Shown in pieces: positions 1 to 10,503 of a DNA stretch of 45,466 nucleotides. The position numbers and the translations under genes are program-made. The first letter of the stretch is position 1. Each line of letters starts with the position of its first letter. Source of the DNA: Lachnospiraceae bacterium (GTDB lineage: Bacteria > Bacillota > Clostridia > Lachnospirales > Lachnospiraceae); contig JAGAJL010000029.1 of the NCBI GenBank assembly GCA_017626095.1, positions 1-45,466 on the forward strand, given 5' to 3'. The notes beneath the pieces are model-generated. The model worked only from the letters and a program-made list of their open reading frames with translations. It made no database searches and was not told where the DNA came from.

Positions 1-331
1 CCGCTTCATACTTCGGTTTTCGGCATTTCTAAGCGGCATGCTCACAAAGTATTTATTAAATGCCCGGTTTCAAAACTCAGACTTCGTCTTCAGACAGTTG
101 AAACCGGGCATTATTTTTGTTCGCTTATGCCGCTAAGAAATACCAGAAAACCTCGCTAAATTCCGCGGGCAAAGATATATAATTTTTGTTTGGGCGACTG
201 GCTATGTCACCAAAGTTGCGAATAATAAAAAGTGAGAAACGATGGCAGAGATAAAAGTCTGCATCTAAGGTCAAACCCCCATATATCGCACTTTCGACAC
301 AAATATAGTGGGAACACAAATCCGAAAAGAG
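1..331 (+). repeat. Family A palindromic repeat, copy A1 (left end cut by window)
   Basis: This gene-free stretch is one long imperfect palindrome. The core hairpin (about 58-113) pairs AATGCCCGGTTTCAA with TTGAAACCGGGCATT around an AGAC-TTC-GTCT tip and is followed on the plus strand by a T-rich run. Outside it, left-arm TTCTAAGCGGCAT (about 28-40) pairs with right-arm ATGCCGCTAAGAA, leaving an A.A mismatch. The right arm continues to a terminal motif near 313-331 (AACACAAATCCGAAAAGAG) that recurs in copies A2-A4. Nearly the whole length matches A2 (5470-5953). The outer left arm lies outside the window. The element ends five bases from the dnaJ stop, so it forms the 3' flank of the heat-shock operon. 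No protein-coding gene is credible here. Confidence 0.85.
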
Positions 332-335
332 GGGT

Positions 336-1496
336 TTATTTAAAAAATCCTTTTTTCTTTTTACTGTCTTTGCTTTCTTTATTCTCCTTTTCAGTATGAT
401 TTTTTACCGCATTCAGAGAATTACCGGTTGCTTCATCGAATTTTTTCAATAAATCCTTTGCTTCGGCAGAAAGCTTTGTCGGAGTCTCAACGACCAAAGT
501 CACATAATGATCACCCCGGACATTTTTATCCCGTAAAGTAGGTACACCTTTTCCCTTCAGCCGGACTTTGGTATCTGTCTGGGTTCCCGGTTTCACTTCA
601 TAGGCTACACGTCCGTCAATGGTATCAATCAAAATTTCACCACCAAGGGCTGCTACCGCATACGACATGGGAACCGTAGAGAAAATATTATAATCCTGTC
701 GCTGGAAAATCGGATGTCTGGAAACCAGCACTTCAACCAACAGATCGCCTCTCGGCCCTCCGTTTGTGCCCGGCTCACCTTTATCACGGATACGGATACT
801 CTGTCCGTCATCAATTCCTGCCGGAACAGATATCTGAATTTTCTTTTTGCTCGCAATATATCCGGTACCATGACAGTCGGTACATCTTTCTTTTATAATT
901 TTACCGCTACCGCCGCAATCCGGACAGGTCTGTACGTTGCGGACCGTTCCAAAAAAGGATTGGCTGGTAAATACGATCTGGCCTTTTCCTCCACATTTCG
1001 GACATGTTTCTTTGGAAGTTCCCGGCTTTGCTCCGGTTCCGTGACAAGTCTTACATTCATCTTTCAGGGTCAATTCCAGATCTTTATCTACACCAAAGCA
1101 GGCTTCTTCAAAAGTCACCCTGACACTGGTACGGACATTGGCCCCCTTCATAGGGCCATTGCTTGCACGACGGCTTCCACCGCCAAACATTCCTCCGAAC
1201 AGATCACCGAAAATATCACCGAAATCCATACTGTTGAAATCAAAACCTCCGGCACCGCCGGCACCGTCAAACGCAGCATGACCAAACTGATCATATTGTC
1301 TCCGTTTTTCCGGATCGCTTAATACAGCATAGGCTTCGGAAGCTTCTTTAAATTTCTTTTCGGCTTCTGCATCACCCGGATTCATATCCGGGTGATATTT
1401 TTTAGCCAGAACACGATATGCTTTTTTAATTGCTGCGTCATCAGCATTCTTGTCAACACCGAGGACTTCATAATAGTCTCTTTTTTGTTCAGCCAT
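336..1496 (-). CDS. dnaJ: Chaperone protein DnaJ (Hsp40)
   Basis: This is the cytosolic co-chaperone that delivers unfolded clients to DnaK and stimulates its ATPase. The 386-residue protein has the full type I layout. The J domain (1-75) carries HPD at 35-37. A Gly/Phe-rich linker spans about 76-110. Four CxxCxGxG zinc repeats start at C148, C165, C191 and C205. The C-terminal client-binding domains follow, then a lysine-rich tail. Length is normal for the family. It is the last gene of hrcA-grpE-dnaK-dnaJ, six bases after dnaK, and should be co-transcribed and repressed by HrcA through CIRCE. A palindromic repeat abuts its stop codon. Confidence 0.98.
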   Translation of the reverse strand: MAEQKRDYYEVLGVDKNADDAAIKKAYRVLAKKYHPDMNPGDAEAEKKFKEASEAYAVLSDPEKRRQYDQFGHAAFDGAGGAGGFDFNSMDFGDIFGDLFGGMFGGGSRRASNGPMKGANVRTSVRVTFEEACFGVDKDLELTLKDECKTCHGTGAKPGTSKETCPKCGGKGQIVFTSQSFFGTVRNVQTCPDCGGSGKIIKERCTDCHGTGYIASKKKIQISVPAGIDDGQSIRIRDKGEPGTNGGPRGDLLVEVLVSRHPIFQRQDYNIFSTVPMSYAVAALGGEILIDTIDGRVAYEVKPGTQTDTKVRLKGKGVPTLRDKNVRGDHYVTLVVETPTKLSAEAKDLLKKFDEATGNSLNAVKNHTEKENKESKDSKKKKGFFK

Positions 1497-1502
1497 AATA
1501 GA

Positions 1503-3407
<1,905 letters not shown>

Positions 3408-3474
3408 TTACCCGATTTATATAATTATTGTTTACTTTTTATTTTCAAAAGGATTGCTCCCTATGATTACTTTG

Positions 3475-3511
3475 TTTTATGTGATTATTTTATGTGATGG
3501 TTTTATGTGAT
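3475..3511. repeat. Three-copy 13-bp-period tandem repeat between grpE and dnaK
   Basis: TTTTATGTGAT occurs three times at exact 13-base spacing (starts 3475, 3488 and 3501). It sits in the 169-base gap between grpE and dnaK, upstream of dnaK on the minus strand, where it reads ATCACATAAAA. It could be replication slippage in AT-rich DNA or a multi-site operator. The regular spacing is clear; the function is unknown. Confidence 0.7.
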
Positions 3512-3558
3512 ATTTTTATCATTTCATAAATGTATTTTTCATTTATCTCATCATGCGT

Positions 3559-4251
3559 CTACTGTACTACAGCTACCATGCTGTGTCTTACCACCGTATC
3601 ACGATAGGTATAACCTTTTTGCAGTTCCTGTGCAATGACACCCGATTCGTATTCTTCTGATTCAACCTGCATTACCGCATTATGAAGATTGGGGTCAAAT
3701 TCAAGACCAACAGCTTCAATCGGTTTTACGCCAAGTGCTTCAAGCTCTGTCACAAGTTGCTTATAAATCTTATTCATGCCATCTGCAACCGGTGTATCTT
3801 TATCTTCTTCCGGGATCATGGCGAGACCTCTTTCAAAGTTGTCAATGACCGGAAGGATTTTTTCAATGACGCTTTTAGCACCGGTTTCAAACATTGCCGT
3901 TTTTTCTTTTTCACTCCGGTTACGGAAATTTTCGAATTCGGCAAGTTGTCTTTTTACCTTGTCTTCCAGTTCTTCGATTTTTTCCTGGGCTTTATCTTTT
4001 TTCTTATCCTTTTTGCCGAAGAATTTTTTTCCATCCTTATCTGTAGCACCTTCATCTGTCTGAGCATCTTTATTGTCTGCATCCGATGAAGCAGGCTCTT
4101 CTGTTTCTGCCCGGCAAGGATTTTCGGCTGTCACATCATCCGCTTTTGTCGCTTCTGCGCCAGCATTTTCTTCTGCGGTCGCTTCTGCATCCACATTTGC
4201 TGCACCTTCCGCCAGCTCTTCATCCACTTCTTTTTTCATATCTTCTGCCAT
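3559..4251 (-). CDS. grpE: Nucleotide exchange factor GrpE
   Basis: This is the exchange factor that releases ADP from DnaK. The first ~90 residues are acidic and Ala/Glu/Asp-rich, followed by a lysine cluster (KKFFGKKDKKKDK). A long helix starts near AQEKIEELEDKVKRQLAEF and continues through FRNRSEKEK, the region that dimerises. The C-terminal beta domain includes GVKPIEAVGLEFDPNLHNAV and the terminal VRHSMVAVVQ. At 230 residues it is slightly long for the family because of the disordered head. It lies eight bases downstream of hrcA in the CIRCE-controlled operon. Confidence 0.97.
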   Translation of the reverse strand: MAEDMKKEVDEELAEGAANVDAEATAEENAGAEATKADDVTAENPCRAETEEPASSDADNKDAQTDEGATDKDGKKFFGKKDKKKDKAQEKIEELEDKVKRQLAEFENFRNRSEKEKTAMFETGAKSVIEKILPVIDNFERGLAMIPEEDKDTPVADGMNKIYKQLVTELEALGVKPIEAVGLEFDPNLHNAVMQVESEEYESGVIAQELQKGYTYRDTVVRHSMVAVVQ

Positions 4252-4258
4252 ATCTATA

Positions 4259-5338
4259 CTACATATCCTTTCTGTTTTTTCCGTATAATTCTTCCATCTG
4301 GCTCATCAAAGTATGCATGGTATCCACAACTTTTTCGTAATCCATTCGCTTTGGTCCGATAATACCGATGGTACCTTTCATTCCTTCACCAAGCTCATAG
4401 GTGGCCGTCACCACACTACAGTCCTTCATGGCTTCTACCTGATTTTCATCGCCGATATAAATCTGGATTCCGCTTTTTTCTTCTTTTGATAAAGTATCCT
4501 GCACCAATGTTGAGAGCAGTTGTTTTTCTTCAAATGTATTGATAATTTCACTGGCTCTTTCCTGATCTGCCAATTCCGGATATTTAAAAATATTGTTTGT
4601 TCCGGATGTATATATCTGCAAATCGTCATCAGATTTAATGGAATCGGCTACAGCATCAATCACATCTCCCACAATATCACTGTGGATCCCCGCCTGCTGT
4701 TTTAATCTTGCAATCAGTCCCAGATTGATTTCTTCAATCGGAAGACCGTTTAAATGCGTATTCAACAGTATATTCAGCTTCAAGAGTGTCTCATCATCCA
4801 TTTCCTCGGAAACGTTTAAAATATTGTTTTTGATGATGTTTCCATTTAATACCACCACCGCAACCAGTTGTCTGGCATCCACACGGGAGAGCTGAATAAA
4901 TTTCAACTTATTGCCGCTGCAGCTCGGAGCCGAAATCATAGTCGCATAATTGGTGTTGACCGCAAGTGTTCTGGCAACCTGCTTTAACATGTGGTCCATC
5001 TTTTCTTCTTTTTCAACTAACAGCTCCTTTAGCTCTTCCACTTCTTTGTCGCGAGCCGAAATCCGGGCTTCCATATCGCTCATCATAGTATCTACATATA
5101 AACGATATCCTTTATCGGAAGGAATACGTCCTGCGGAAGTATGTGGCTGTATGATGTAGCCCATCTCTTCCAAATCTGCCATCTCATTGCGGATGGTTGC
5201 AGAACTGAGATTTAAATCGGTGTATTTGGAAATGGTACGACTACCAACCGGTTCTCCGGTTTCTAAATACGTTTTGATGATCGCCTGCAGGATCTTCATC
5301 TTTCTTTCATCAAGTTCCACTCCATCACTTCCTTCCAT
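4259..5338 (-). CDS. hrcA: Heat-inducible transcription repressor HrcA
   Basis: This repressor binds CIRCE operators and needs GroEL for activity in related Firmicutes. The N-terminal winged-helix region shows DERKMKILQAIIKTYLETG, then GSRTISKYTDLNLSSATIRN and the wing GRIPSDKGYRLYVD. The rest is the GAF-like dimerisation domain with the conserved GIIGPKRMDYEKVV near the end. Its 359 residues fit the family. It is the first gene of the operon and starts 20 bases after a perfect CIRCE element, so it represses its own transcription together with grpE, dnaK and dnaJ. Confidence 0.98.
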   Translation of the reverse strand: MEGSDGVELDERKMKILQAIIKTYLETGEPVGSRTISKYTDLNLSSATIRNEMADLEEMGYIIQPHTSAGRIPSDKGYRLYVDTMMSDMEARISARDKEVEELKELLVEKEEKMDHMLKQVARTLAVNTNYATMISAPSCSGNKLKFIQLSRVDARQLVAVVVLNGNIIKNNILNVSEEMDDETLLKLNILLNTHLNGLPIEEINLGLIARLKQQAGIHSDIVGDVIDAVADSIKSDDDLQIYTSGTNNIFKYPELADQERASEIINTFEEKQLLSTLVQDTLSKEEKSGIQIYIGDENQVEAMKDCSVVTATYELGEGMKGTIGIIGPKRMDYEKVVDTMHTLMSQMEELYGKNRKDM

Positions 5339-5357
5339 GGTCGCCTTTCATTTGTTG

Positions 5358-5384
5358 TTAGCACTCATCGAGTTAGAGTGCTAA
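5358..5384. promoter_or_regulatory. CIRCE operator (HrcA binding site)
   Basis: TTAGCACTC-N9-GAGTGCTAA is an exact match to the CIRCE consensus, with both 9-base arms perfect. It lies in the hrcA leader between the predicted promoter and the start codon, the classic site for HrcA repression of this operon. Confidence 0.98.
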
Positions 5385-5401
5385 TATCTTTTCTGTATTC
5401 T

Positions 5402-5430
5402 AACTTAGCACCACACACTTTTATTGTCAA
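5402..5430 (-). promoter_or_regulatory. Probable sigma-A promoter of the hrcA operon
   Basis: On the minus strand a perfect -35 TTGACA (5425-5430) is followed after 17 bases by TAAGTT (5402-5407), a weak -10. The predicted start would fall just upstream of CIRCE, placing the operator in the early transcribed region. The -35 is convincing. The exact -10 is less sure. Confidence 0.6.
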
Positions 5431-5469
5431 CAGATATTTTGCGTATTTTTTATTAAGAAATTATAAAAT

Positions 5470-5953
5470 CCTCTTTCGGATTTGTGTTCCTGATATAGAT
5501 TATTATAAAATGCGAATATATGGTTCTTGCAGACCGATTTTGCAGACGCCCTGCCGCGTTTCTCACAAAGTTCGCAATCTTTGCGGGATGGCAGTCGCCC
5601 TTACAGAAATATATATCTTTGCCGCTGCATACTTCGGTTTCCGGCATTTCTAAGCGGCATGCTCACAAAGTATATATTAAATGCCCGGTTTCAAAACTCA
5701 GACTTCGTCTTCAAACAGTTGAAACCGGGCATTATTTTTTGTTCGCTTATGCCGCTAAGAAATGCCAGGAAACCTCGCCAAATTTCGCGGGCAAAGATAT
5801 ATAATTTCTGTTAGGATGAGTGGCTATGTCCCCAAAGTTGCGAATAATAAAAAGTGAGAAACGTAGGCAGAGAATAAAGTCTGCAACTGAGGTCCAAAGA
5901 ACCATATATTCGCATTTTTATTAATAAACCCAGAAACACAAATCCGGAAAAGA
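5470..5953 (+). repeat. Family A palindromic repeat, copy A2 (complete long form)
   Basis: This complete 484-bp nested palindrome fills most of the gap between the hrcA operon start and the DUF6465-type gene. Outer ends pair TCGGATTTGTGTT with AACACAAATCCG (one-base differences). A second shell pairs GCGAATATATGGTTCTT with AAGAACCATATATTCGC. A third joins the GCAGAC/GTCTGC and AGAAATATATATCTTTG regions. The inner shell pairs TAAGCGGCAT with ATGCCGCTAA. The core hairpin (5680-5733) is AATGCCCGGTTTCAA / TTGAAACCGGGCATT with a T7 run on the plus strand. It matches A1 almost throughout. Short translations exist across it but lack coding character. Confidence 0.9.
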
Positions 5954-5957
5954 AAAA

Positions 5958-5985
5958 ACCGCAGGATAATTTCTTATCCTGCGGT
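5958..5985 (-). terminator. Intrinsic terminator of the DUF6465-type gene
   Basis: On the minus strand ACCGCAGGATAA pairs perfectly with TTATCCTGCGGT around a four-base loop, followed by a T6 run. It lies about 20 bases after the stop at 6006 and directly abuts repeat A2. Confidence 0.92.
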
Positions 5986-6005
5986 AGCTTCTGTCGTATT
6001 TTTGA

Positions 6006-6338
6006 TTAGATAGCAAAACTTCCGGTAATTTCTCCGTTTACTACATAATATGCGCGGCTGTCTTCCGGCTTAACATATAACTCAACACTCTTGAAATCTG
6101 CCGGTTTATTTCCCAAATCATATTTCCATACGTCTTTTGCGATTTTAATCAAATCATCATTGGTATATGATTTTCCGTCAAACTGTAAATGTACAACAGC
6201 TTTTGCTTCTGCTTTTTTCGCAGGTGCCTTTTTTGCAGGTGCAGCCTTCTTAACGGTTTCTTTTTTAACTTCCTCTTTTGCCACTACACTTTCTGCGGTT
6301 TCCGCTTTTACGGTTGCTTTTGCTTTCGTCTCTGCCAT
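6006..6338 (-). CDS. DUF6465-type small protein (unknown function)
   Basis: This 110-residue protein has an Ala/Lys/Glu-rich, probably disordered first half (KKAAPAKKAPAKKAEAK) and a compact C-terminal half. The second half has VHLQFDGKSYTNDDLIKIA, then VELYVKPEDSRAYYVVNG and the terminal EITGSFAI. That half matches my memory of the DUF6465 family found in Lachnospiraceae. I chose the ATG at 6338 because GGAGGAG lies a few bases before it; the upstream in-frame ATG overlaps that ribosome-binding site. The basic head suggests binding to nucleic acid or an acidic partner, which is only a guess. It is monocistronic, with its own terminator. Confidence 0.85.
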   Translation of the reverse strand: MAETKAKATVKAETAESVVAKEEVKKETVKKAAPAKKAPAKKAEAKAVVHLQFDGKSYTNDDLIKIAKDVWKYDLGNKPADFKSVELYVKPEDSRAYYVVNGEITGSFAI

Positions 6339-6513
6339 ATGCCTCTCCTCCTTCATTACACAAAAGATTCTTTTATGAAAAAGTTTATGTACTTTTCTAT
6401 AACAACAAGTTTAACCTAAAACAATAAGCATGTCAAATTATCCGAACATGGTTTTGTCTGATAATCCGCCAAAATTCTAATGATAAACAACACTCGGACA
6501 AAAAGGTTCTTCA

Positions 6514-7362
6514 TCAGCCAGCCATGATGTTGCTAACTGCAAAATATGCAATGACTAAAACACCGAGAACAATCCGATACCAGCCAAATACTTTGAAATC
6601 ATGCTTTTTGATATAATCCATTAAGAAGCGGATAACAAAAACGGATACCACAAATGCAACTATCATGCCGGTCAATAAAATAGCGATTTCCATTCCCGTA
6701 AAATGAAATCCGAATTTGACAATCTTTAACAGACTGGCACCAAACATAACCGGAATTGCTAAAAAGAATGTGAATTCGGCAGCTACTGTTCTGGATACTC
6801 CGATTAACAAAGCGCCTACGATTGTGGCACCGGATCTGGATGTTCCCGGAAAGATTGCTGCAATCAACTGAAACATTCCAATAATAAATGCAGTTTTATA
6901 AGTCAGATTTTTCAACTTGGTGATACTCGTTTTTTTATTACGGTTCACGTTTTCAATGATAATAAACAAAACACCGAATAAAATCAGCATAATCGCAACA
7001 ACCCACGGATTATACAAATACTGATCGATCAGATCATCAAATAGCAAGCCGACAATTGCAGCCGGAATGCATGCCGTTAATATTTTAAACCATAAAATAA
7101 AAACATTTTTTCTGACATAACCATGATGTTCTTCTGCCTTTTTTCCAAGATAAAACGGAAAAATCTTGTTCCAGTATAAAACAACAACCGCCATGATGGC
7201 ACCCAACTGGATGACAACTTCAAACATCGACCAAAACTCCGGTGTGACATCCAACGTCACAAATTCATTTAACAAAATCATATGTCCGGTACTGCTGATA
7301 GGAAGCCACTCCGTAATTCCTTCAACAATACCAAATAAAATCGCTTTCAAAATCTCAATCAT
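6514..7362 (-). CDS. uppP: Undecaprenyl-diphosphatase UppP (BacA)
   Basis: This membrane enzyme recycles undecaprenyl diphosphate to the monophosphate carrier for peptidoglycan and other envelope polymers, and raises bacitracin tolerance. The 282-residue polytopic protein has both family motifs: EGITEWLPISSTGH (14-27) and PGTSRSG (172-178). About eight hydrophobic segments are visible. It lies downstream of the MBOAT/SGNH pair on the same strand, separated by a 114-base gap filled largely by hairpin repeat C1, so it may be only partly co-transcribed. The link to envelope acylation is contextual. Confidence 0.97.
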   Translation of the reverse strand: MIEILKAILFGIVEGITEWLPISSTGHMILLNEFVTLDVTPEFWSMFEVVIQLGAIMAVVVLYWNKIFPFYLGKKAEEHHGYVRKNVFILWFKILTACIPAAIVGLLFDDLIDQYLYNPWVVAIMLILFGVLFIIIENVNRNKKTSITKLKNLTYKTAFIIGMFQLIAAIFPGTSRSGATIVGALLIGVSRTVAAEFTFFLAIPVMFGASLLKIVKFGFHFTGMEIAILLTGMIVAFVVSVFVIRFLMDYIKKHDFKVFGWYRIVLGVLVIAYFAVSNIMAG

Positions 7363-7388
7363 TTTTCATCCTTGTCCTTTTCTTTTTT

Positions 7389-7460
7389 GTGTTTTGCGGG
7401 TCCCAATCTCATACTGCTTCATGCAAGCATGAGCAGTATGACCTTTGGACCCTGGTATCA
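7389..7460 (-). repeat. Family C hairpin repeat, copy C1 (short form)
   Basis: A strong hairpin pairs GGGTCC (from 7398) with GGACCC (to 7452). Inside it TCATACTGCT and AGCAGTATGA pair around a CATGC/GCATG tip. The flanks GCAAAACA and TGGTATC match the ends of the first hairpin in C2 and C3. Relative to C2, the inner stem has changed on both sides (TTTT/AAAA to TGCT/AGCA), so pairing is preserved. Only the first hairpin of the longer C form is present. It sits between the SGNH-like gene and uppP. Confidence 0.8.
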
Positions 7461-7476
7461 GCATATGCTAACTTGT

Positions 7477-8403
7477 CTAGTTTGATGACAGATAGTCATT
7501 TAAATCATCAATTAACATCTTTGTGCGTATCTCTCTTCCTTCATTATTCAAGTGAAGATACGTATTATAAAACAGGTTCATATCCATTCTATAATCTTCA
7601 TAGCGTCCAATCAACGGAAAATCCAGACGCCTTTCAATCTCATCGGAAAACGCAATATATTTTTCCACATCAGGCGTATAGCCGGTGATCGGCGTGGGAT
7701 ATGGTGCAACCAGTAATGTGGCGCCTTTATCCTGCAATGTTTGATTTAACGCATTTAAACGGTCTATGGTTGCATCCCCGATAGCCGGAATGTGAACTTC
7801 TGACAATTCTTCTTCTGTTACAGCCAATGCCGGTCTGTCGTATATATTGTCTCCATATTCATTAAATTGCAGGCGGCTATATTCCGTCTGGCTGTCCATG
7901 TTTCCGATCCCCTGGCTCCACAAATCCAAACAATCTTTTAAATAAGTAGGATATGCTTTTATCATGGCAGGCCAGTCTTTTTTCCGGATGTACTTCCACA
8001 AATCCGGATGATTCTCAATAGTAATCCATGCTAACTCCGGATTTTTTATGATATCGCCATCATCAAAGTTGCTGTAACTGATGATCACAATATCTCCTTC
8101 ATGAATATTCTGAACCGCAGCCTGCTCATTAAACGGATTCCCAATTCCACCATGCATCCCCATGTTGACAACCGGCATATGCATAGCTTCCTGCAGCATT
8201 TCGGAATCCACGCCAAAGGCCCAATTGGAGTTGCCGACCAGAACAATTTTTGCTTCATCTATGGAACATAACCGTTCATTTTTATCAATCAAAGCAGCCT
8301 GATAATTTAACAAATACTGCGGCATCACAATTTTAAAACAGAATATCAGGATTAGCGCAAGCATTATCAGACATTTCACAAAGAAAACCAGTTTCTTTTT
8401 CAT
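7477..8403 (-). CDS. SGNH-like membrane-anchored protein, partner of MBOAT acyltransferase
   Basis: The 308-residue protein has a basic N-terminus and one membrane segment (about 5-28), then an extracytoplasmic domain. VLVGNSNWAFGVDSEML (55-71) resembles the first SGNH/GDSL block, with Ser at the GxS position. NMGMHGG near 80 could be block II. The C-terminal TYLHLNNEG (281-289) resembles the last block with its His. It follows an MBOAT gene by 42 bases, the pairing known for AlgI-AlgJ/X and DltB-DltD systems, where an SGNH protein completes O-acylation of an envelope polymer. The acylated polymer cannot be read from sequence. Catalytic residues are inferred by pattern, not alignment. Confidence 0.72.
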   Translation of the reverse strand: MKKKLVFFVKCLIMLALILIFCFKIVMPQYLLNYQAALIDKNERLCSIDEAKIVLVGNSNWAFGVDSEMLQEAMHMPVVNMGMHGGIGNPFNEQAAVQNIHEGDIVIISYSNFDDGDIIKNPELAWITIENHPDLWKYIRKKDWPAMIKAYPTYLKDCLDLWSQGIGNMDSQTEYSRLQFNEYGDNIYDRPALAVTEEELSEVHIPAIGDATIDRLNALNQTLQDKGATLLVAPYPTPITGYTPDVEKYIAFSDEIERRLDFPLIGRYEDYRMDMNLFYNTYLHLNNEGREIRTKMLIDDLNDYLSSN

Positions 8404-8445
8404 AAAATAATCATTTCCTCATTTCCGGCTTTTGCCAAGCACTTA

Positions 8446-9999
8446 CTAGAACTGGAAATAAATGAATTCCGTCTGCGTATATTCAAGTCCGTAAGCACCA
8501 TATACCAGTATCACAAACAACAATCCCAGATAGACAAGCCAACGAAACCACATTCCCTGGGATAGTACAATCTGAAATACGTTTGCGGGCCGTCCGGCCT
8601 GTCTGGCGCGACTTCCGCTCCGGTTTTGTACATCTTCTTTTGACATAAGATATATATGGTTCTTTAGGATATCAAAAGCAAATAATAGCAACATGGCAAA
8701 AATCAGAGCAACCAGTTGCTGCATGCTATATCCCATTCGGTTCACTGCCAGTCCGAATATTTTGGCCGGCTGCAGTGAAAGAACAATCTGTTTTAACATA
8801 TCAACTGCAATACCAAGGCTTTTAGCACGGAAAAACAACCAGGAAAAATCCACCAGGAAAAAAGTCACAACTCCGCAACCAAACCGATAACTGAAGCGAT
8901 CTTCCCTGACATGCAAATATTGCTTTACTTTTTGTCTGACCGCAACAGTCACATCCTGAATAATCAGATAGATACCATTAATAACTCCCCATACAACATA
9001 GGACCAGGACGCTCCATGCCACAAACCACTAACAAAAAATACAATAAATGTATTGACGTATTTCCGCATCTTTCCTTTACGGTTACCACCCAACGGAATA
9101 TAGAGATAATCTGTAAACCATCCGGTCAGGGAAATGTGCCAGCGTCTCCAGAAATCCTTTATGCTTGTTGCCTGATAGGGCGCATTGAAGTTTTCCATCA
9201 GGGTAAATCCCAAAACTTTTGCACTACCAATTGCCAGATAGGTATATCCACCGAAATCACAATAAATCTGGAATGCAAACATCATGGTCGCCAGAATGAT
9301 TTCGATACCGGCAAAAGCGGGATAATTTTCATAAACCGAATCAATGTATACAGCCAGATTATCTGCAATCATGATTTTCATAAACAGTCCCCAGAGCATC
9401 GTCAAAAGTCCCTCTCTGACACGATCTGTATCAAAACGATGTTCTTCATCGAACTGTTTTAACAGATTGGTACTTCTCTCAATAGGACCTGCAACAAGCT
9501 GCGGAAAAAACGATACAAAAAGCATATATCGAAACAGATTTTTTGTCGCTTTCGTCTTTTGGCGATACACATCCATGGTATATCCGAGTGCCTGGAAAAT
9601 ATAAAAAGAAATACCGACAGGCAAAAGAATATCTAATAATCCGATTTCATTGGAACCTCTTAATCCCAATATTCTATTGATATTAAGAATAAAGAAATTG
9701 ATATATTTATAGAAAAAAAGAATTCCGATATTGATCGCAAAACTAATCCCAAGTATCCATTTTGCAAAAGAAATATTCTCCTTCTCTATTGCTTTTTCAA
9801 TCAGAATTCCGGCAAGATATGTAACAAAAGTAGAACCAAAAAGCAGCAATGCGTATGCGGCATTCCAGTTCATATAAAAAAAGTAGCTGGCAACTAAAAG
9901 CCAGAAATTTCGTATTTCTTTATACTTTGCGGGAATTGCAAAATAGAACAATATAACAATTGGAAAAAATATCAGATAATTTAAGGAATTAAATAGCAT
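8446..9999 (-). CDS. MBOAT family O-acyltransferase (AlgI/DltB-like)
   Basis: This membrane-bound O-acyltransferase probably moves acyl groups across the membrane to an extracellular polymer. The 517-residue protein has about ten hydrophobic segments. The central signature DFWRRWHISLTGWFTDYLYI begins near 282 (H288), and the conserved active-site histidine is H328 in SGLWHGASWSYVVWG. PQLVAGPIER (166-175) is another family block. Length and motif order fit AlgI-type enzymes. The partner SGNH-like gene follows it, and a small membrane protein gene precedes it by 68 bases. Acetyl is the usual group for AlgI relatives and D-alanine for DltB. No dltA/dltC lies nearby, so O-acetylation is the better guess. 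Confidence 0.93.
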   Translation of the reverse strand: MLFNSLNYLIFFPIVILFYFAIPAKYKEIRNFWLLVASYFFYMNWNAAYALLLFGSTFVTYLAGILIEKAIEKENISFAKWILGISFAINIGILFFYKYINFFILNINRILGLRGSNEIGLLDILLPVGISFYIFQALGYTMDVYRQKTKATKNLFRYMLFVSFFPQLVAGPIERSTNLLKQFDEEHRFDTDRVREGLLTMLWGLFMKIMIADNLAVYIDSVYENYPAFAGIEIILATMMFAFQIYCDFGGYTYLAIGSAKVLGFTLMENFNAPYQATSIKDFWRRWHISLTGWFTDYLYIPLGGNRKGKMRKYVNTFIVFFVSGLWHGASWSYVVWGVINGIYLIIQDVTVAVRQKVKQYLHVREDRFSYRFGCGVVTFFLVDFSWLFFRAKSLGIAVDMLKQIVLSLQPAKIFGLAVNRMGYSMQQLVALIFAMLLLFAFDILKNHIYLMSKEDVQNRSGSRARQAGRPANVFQIVLSQGMWFRWLVYLGLLFVILVYGAYGLEYTQTEFIYFQF

Positions 10000-10012
10000 A
10001 ATTGTGTTCTTT

Positions 10013-10128
10013 CATCATGAATCATCATTGTTCATCGTTGATTATCGTTGATCATTGTTAATTATCGTTAATCGTCATTTTCATCATTTTCGTTTTTATC
10101 ATTTTCATTATATTCATTTTCATCTGTT
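10013..10128. repeat. Low-complexity AT-rich direct repeats at 3' end of a small membrane-protein gene
   Basis: Imperfect short repeats built on ATCGTTGAT, ATCATTGTT, AATTATCGTT and TCATTTTC run from the MBOAT upstream region into the 3' end of the preceding gene. They encode that gene's Asp/Glu/Asn-rich tail (NEYNENDKNENDENDD). The pattern suggests slippage-driven expansion at the gene's end. Confidence 0.55.
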
Positions 10129-10415
10129 GAAGCAATCTCTTCTGTGATTTCACTTTCTGCAAGTTCCTGCCCCATTTTGATGGTCGCAAAAAGAGCTACT
10201 GCCAAAGAACCGACAACCAAAACACCTGCACCCAAGATCACACCCGTCCATGTCATAATCGTTTCATTCATAAGTTTGGAATTCACAATCCCATACGCCT
10301 GATAGAGAATGTATAAAACCACCAGATAAATCATTGTGCACTTGCGCTTTGCAAGATTGCGCGCACCTTCGTCATATTGTTTTCCGGCTTCTTTTTTAAA
10401 AGATATTTTTTTCAT
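10068..10415 (-). CDS. Small membrane protein of unknown function, first gene of the MBOAT cluster
   Basis: I do not recognise a family. The 115-residue protein has a basic head (MKKISFKKEAGKQYDEGARN). It has two hydrophobic segments (about 28-45 and 58-83), then a strongly acidic, Asn/Asp/Glu-repetitive tail. A GGAGAG site precedes the ATG. It lies upstream of the MBOAT and SGNH-like genes on the same strand and shares their likely promoter, so a role in the same envelope process is possible. The tail is encoded by low-complexity DNA and may vary between strains. Confidence 0.65.
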   Translation of the reverse strand: MKKISFKKEAGKQYDEGARNLAKRKCTMIYLVVLYILYQAYGIVNSKLMNETIMTWTGVILGAGVLVVGSLAVALFATIKMGQELAESEITEEIASTDENEYNENDKNENDENDD

Positions 10416-10503
10416 ATTTTCTCTCCAACCACGACTATCTCTTTTTATTGAAATATACTCAAAACCAAATTAAGTATCGGCGTTTGTTTTGGCACTATCA
10501 TTA

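Noticed and set aside
714-1322. 202-codon open frame on the plus strand inside dnaJ
   Set aside because: Antisense shadow of a certain gene. Its composition follows the opposite strand and it has no start signals.
5453-5814. Several 60-95 codon frames across repeat A2
   Set aside because: They run through a palindrome on both strands, share translations with A1, and lack coding features.
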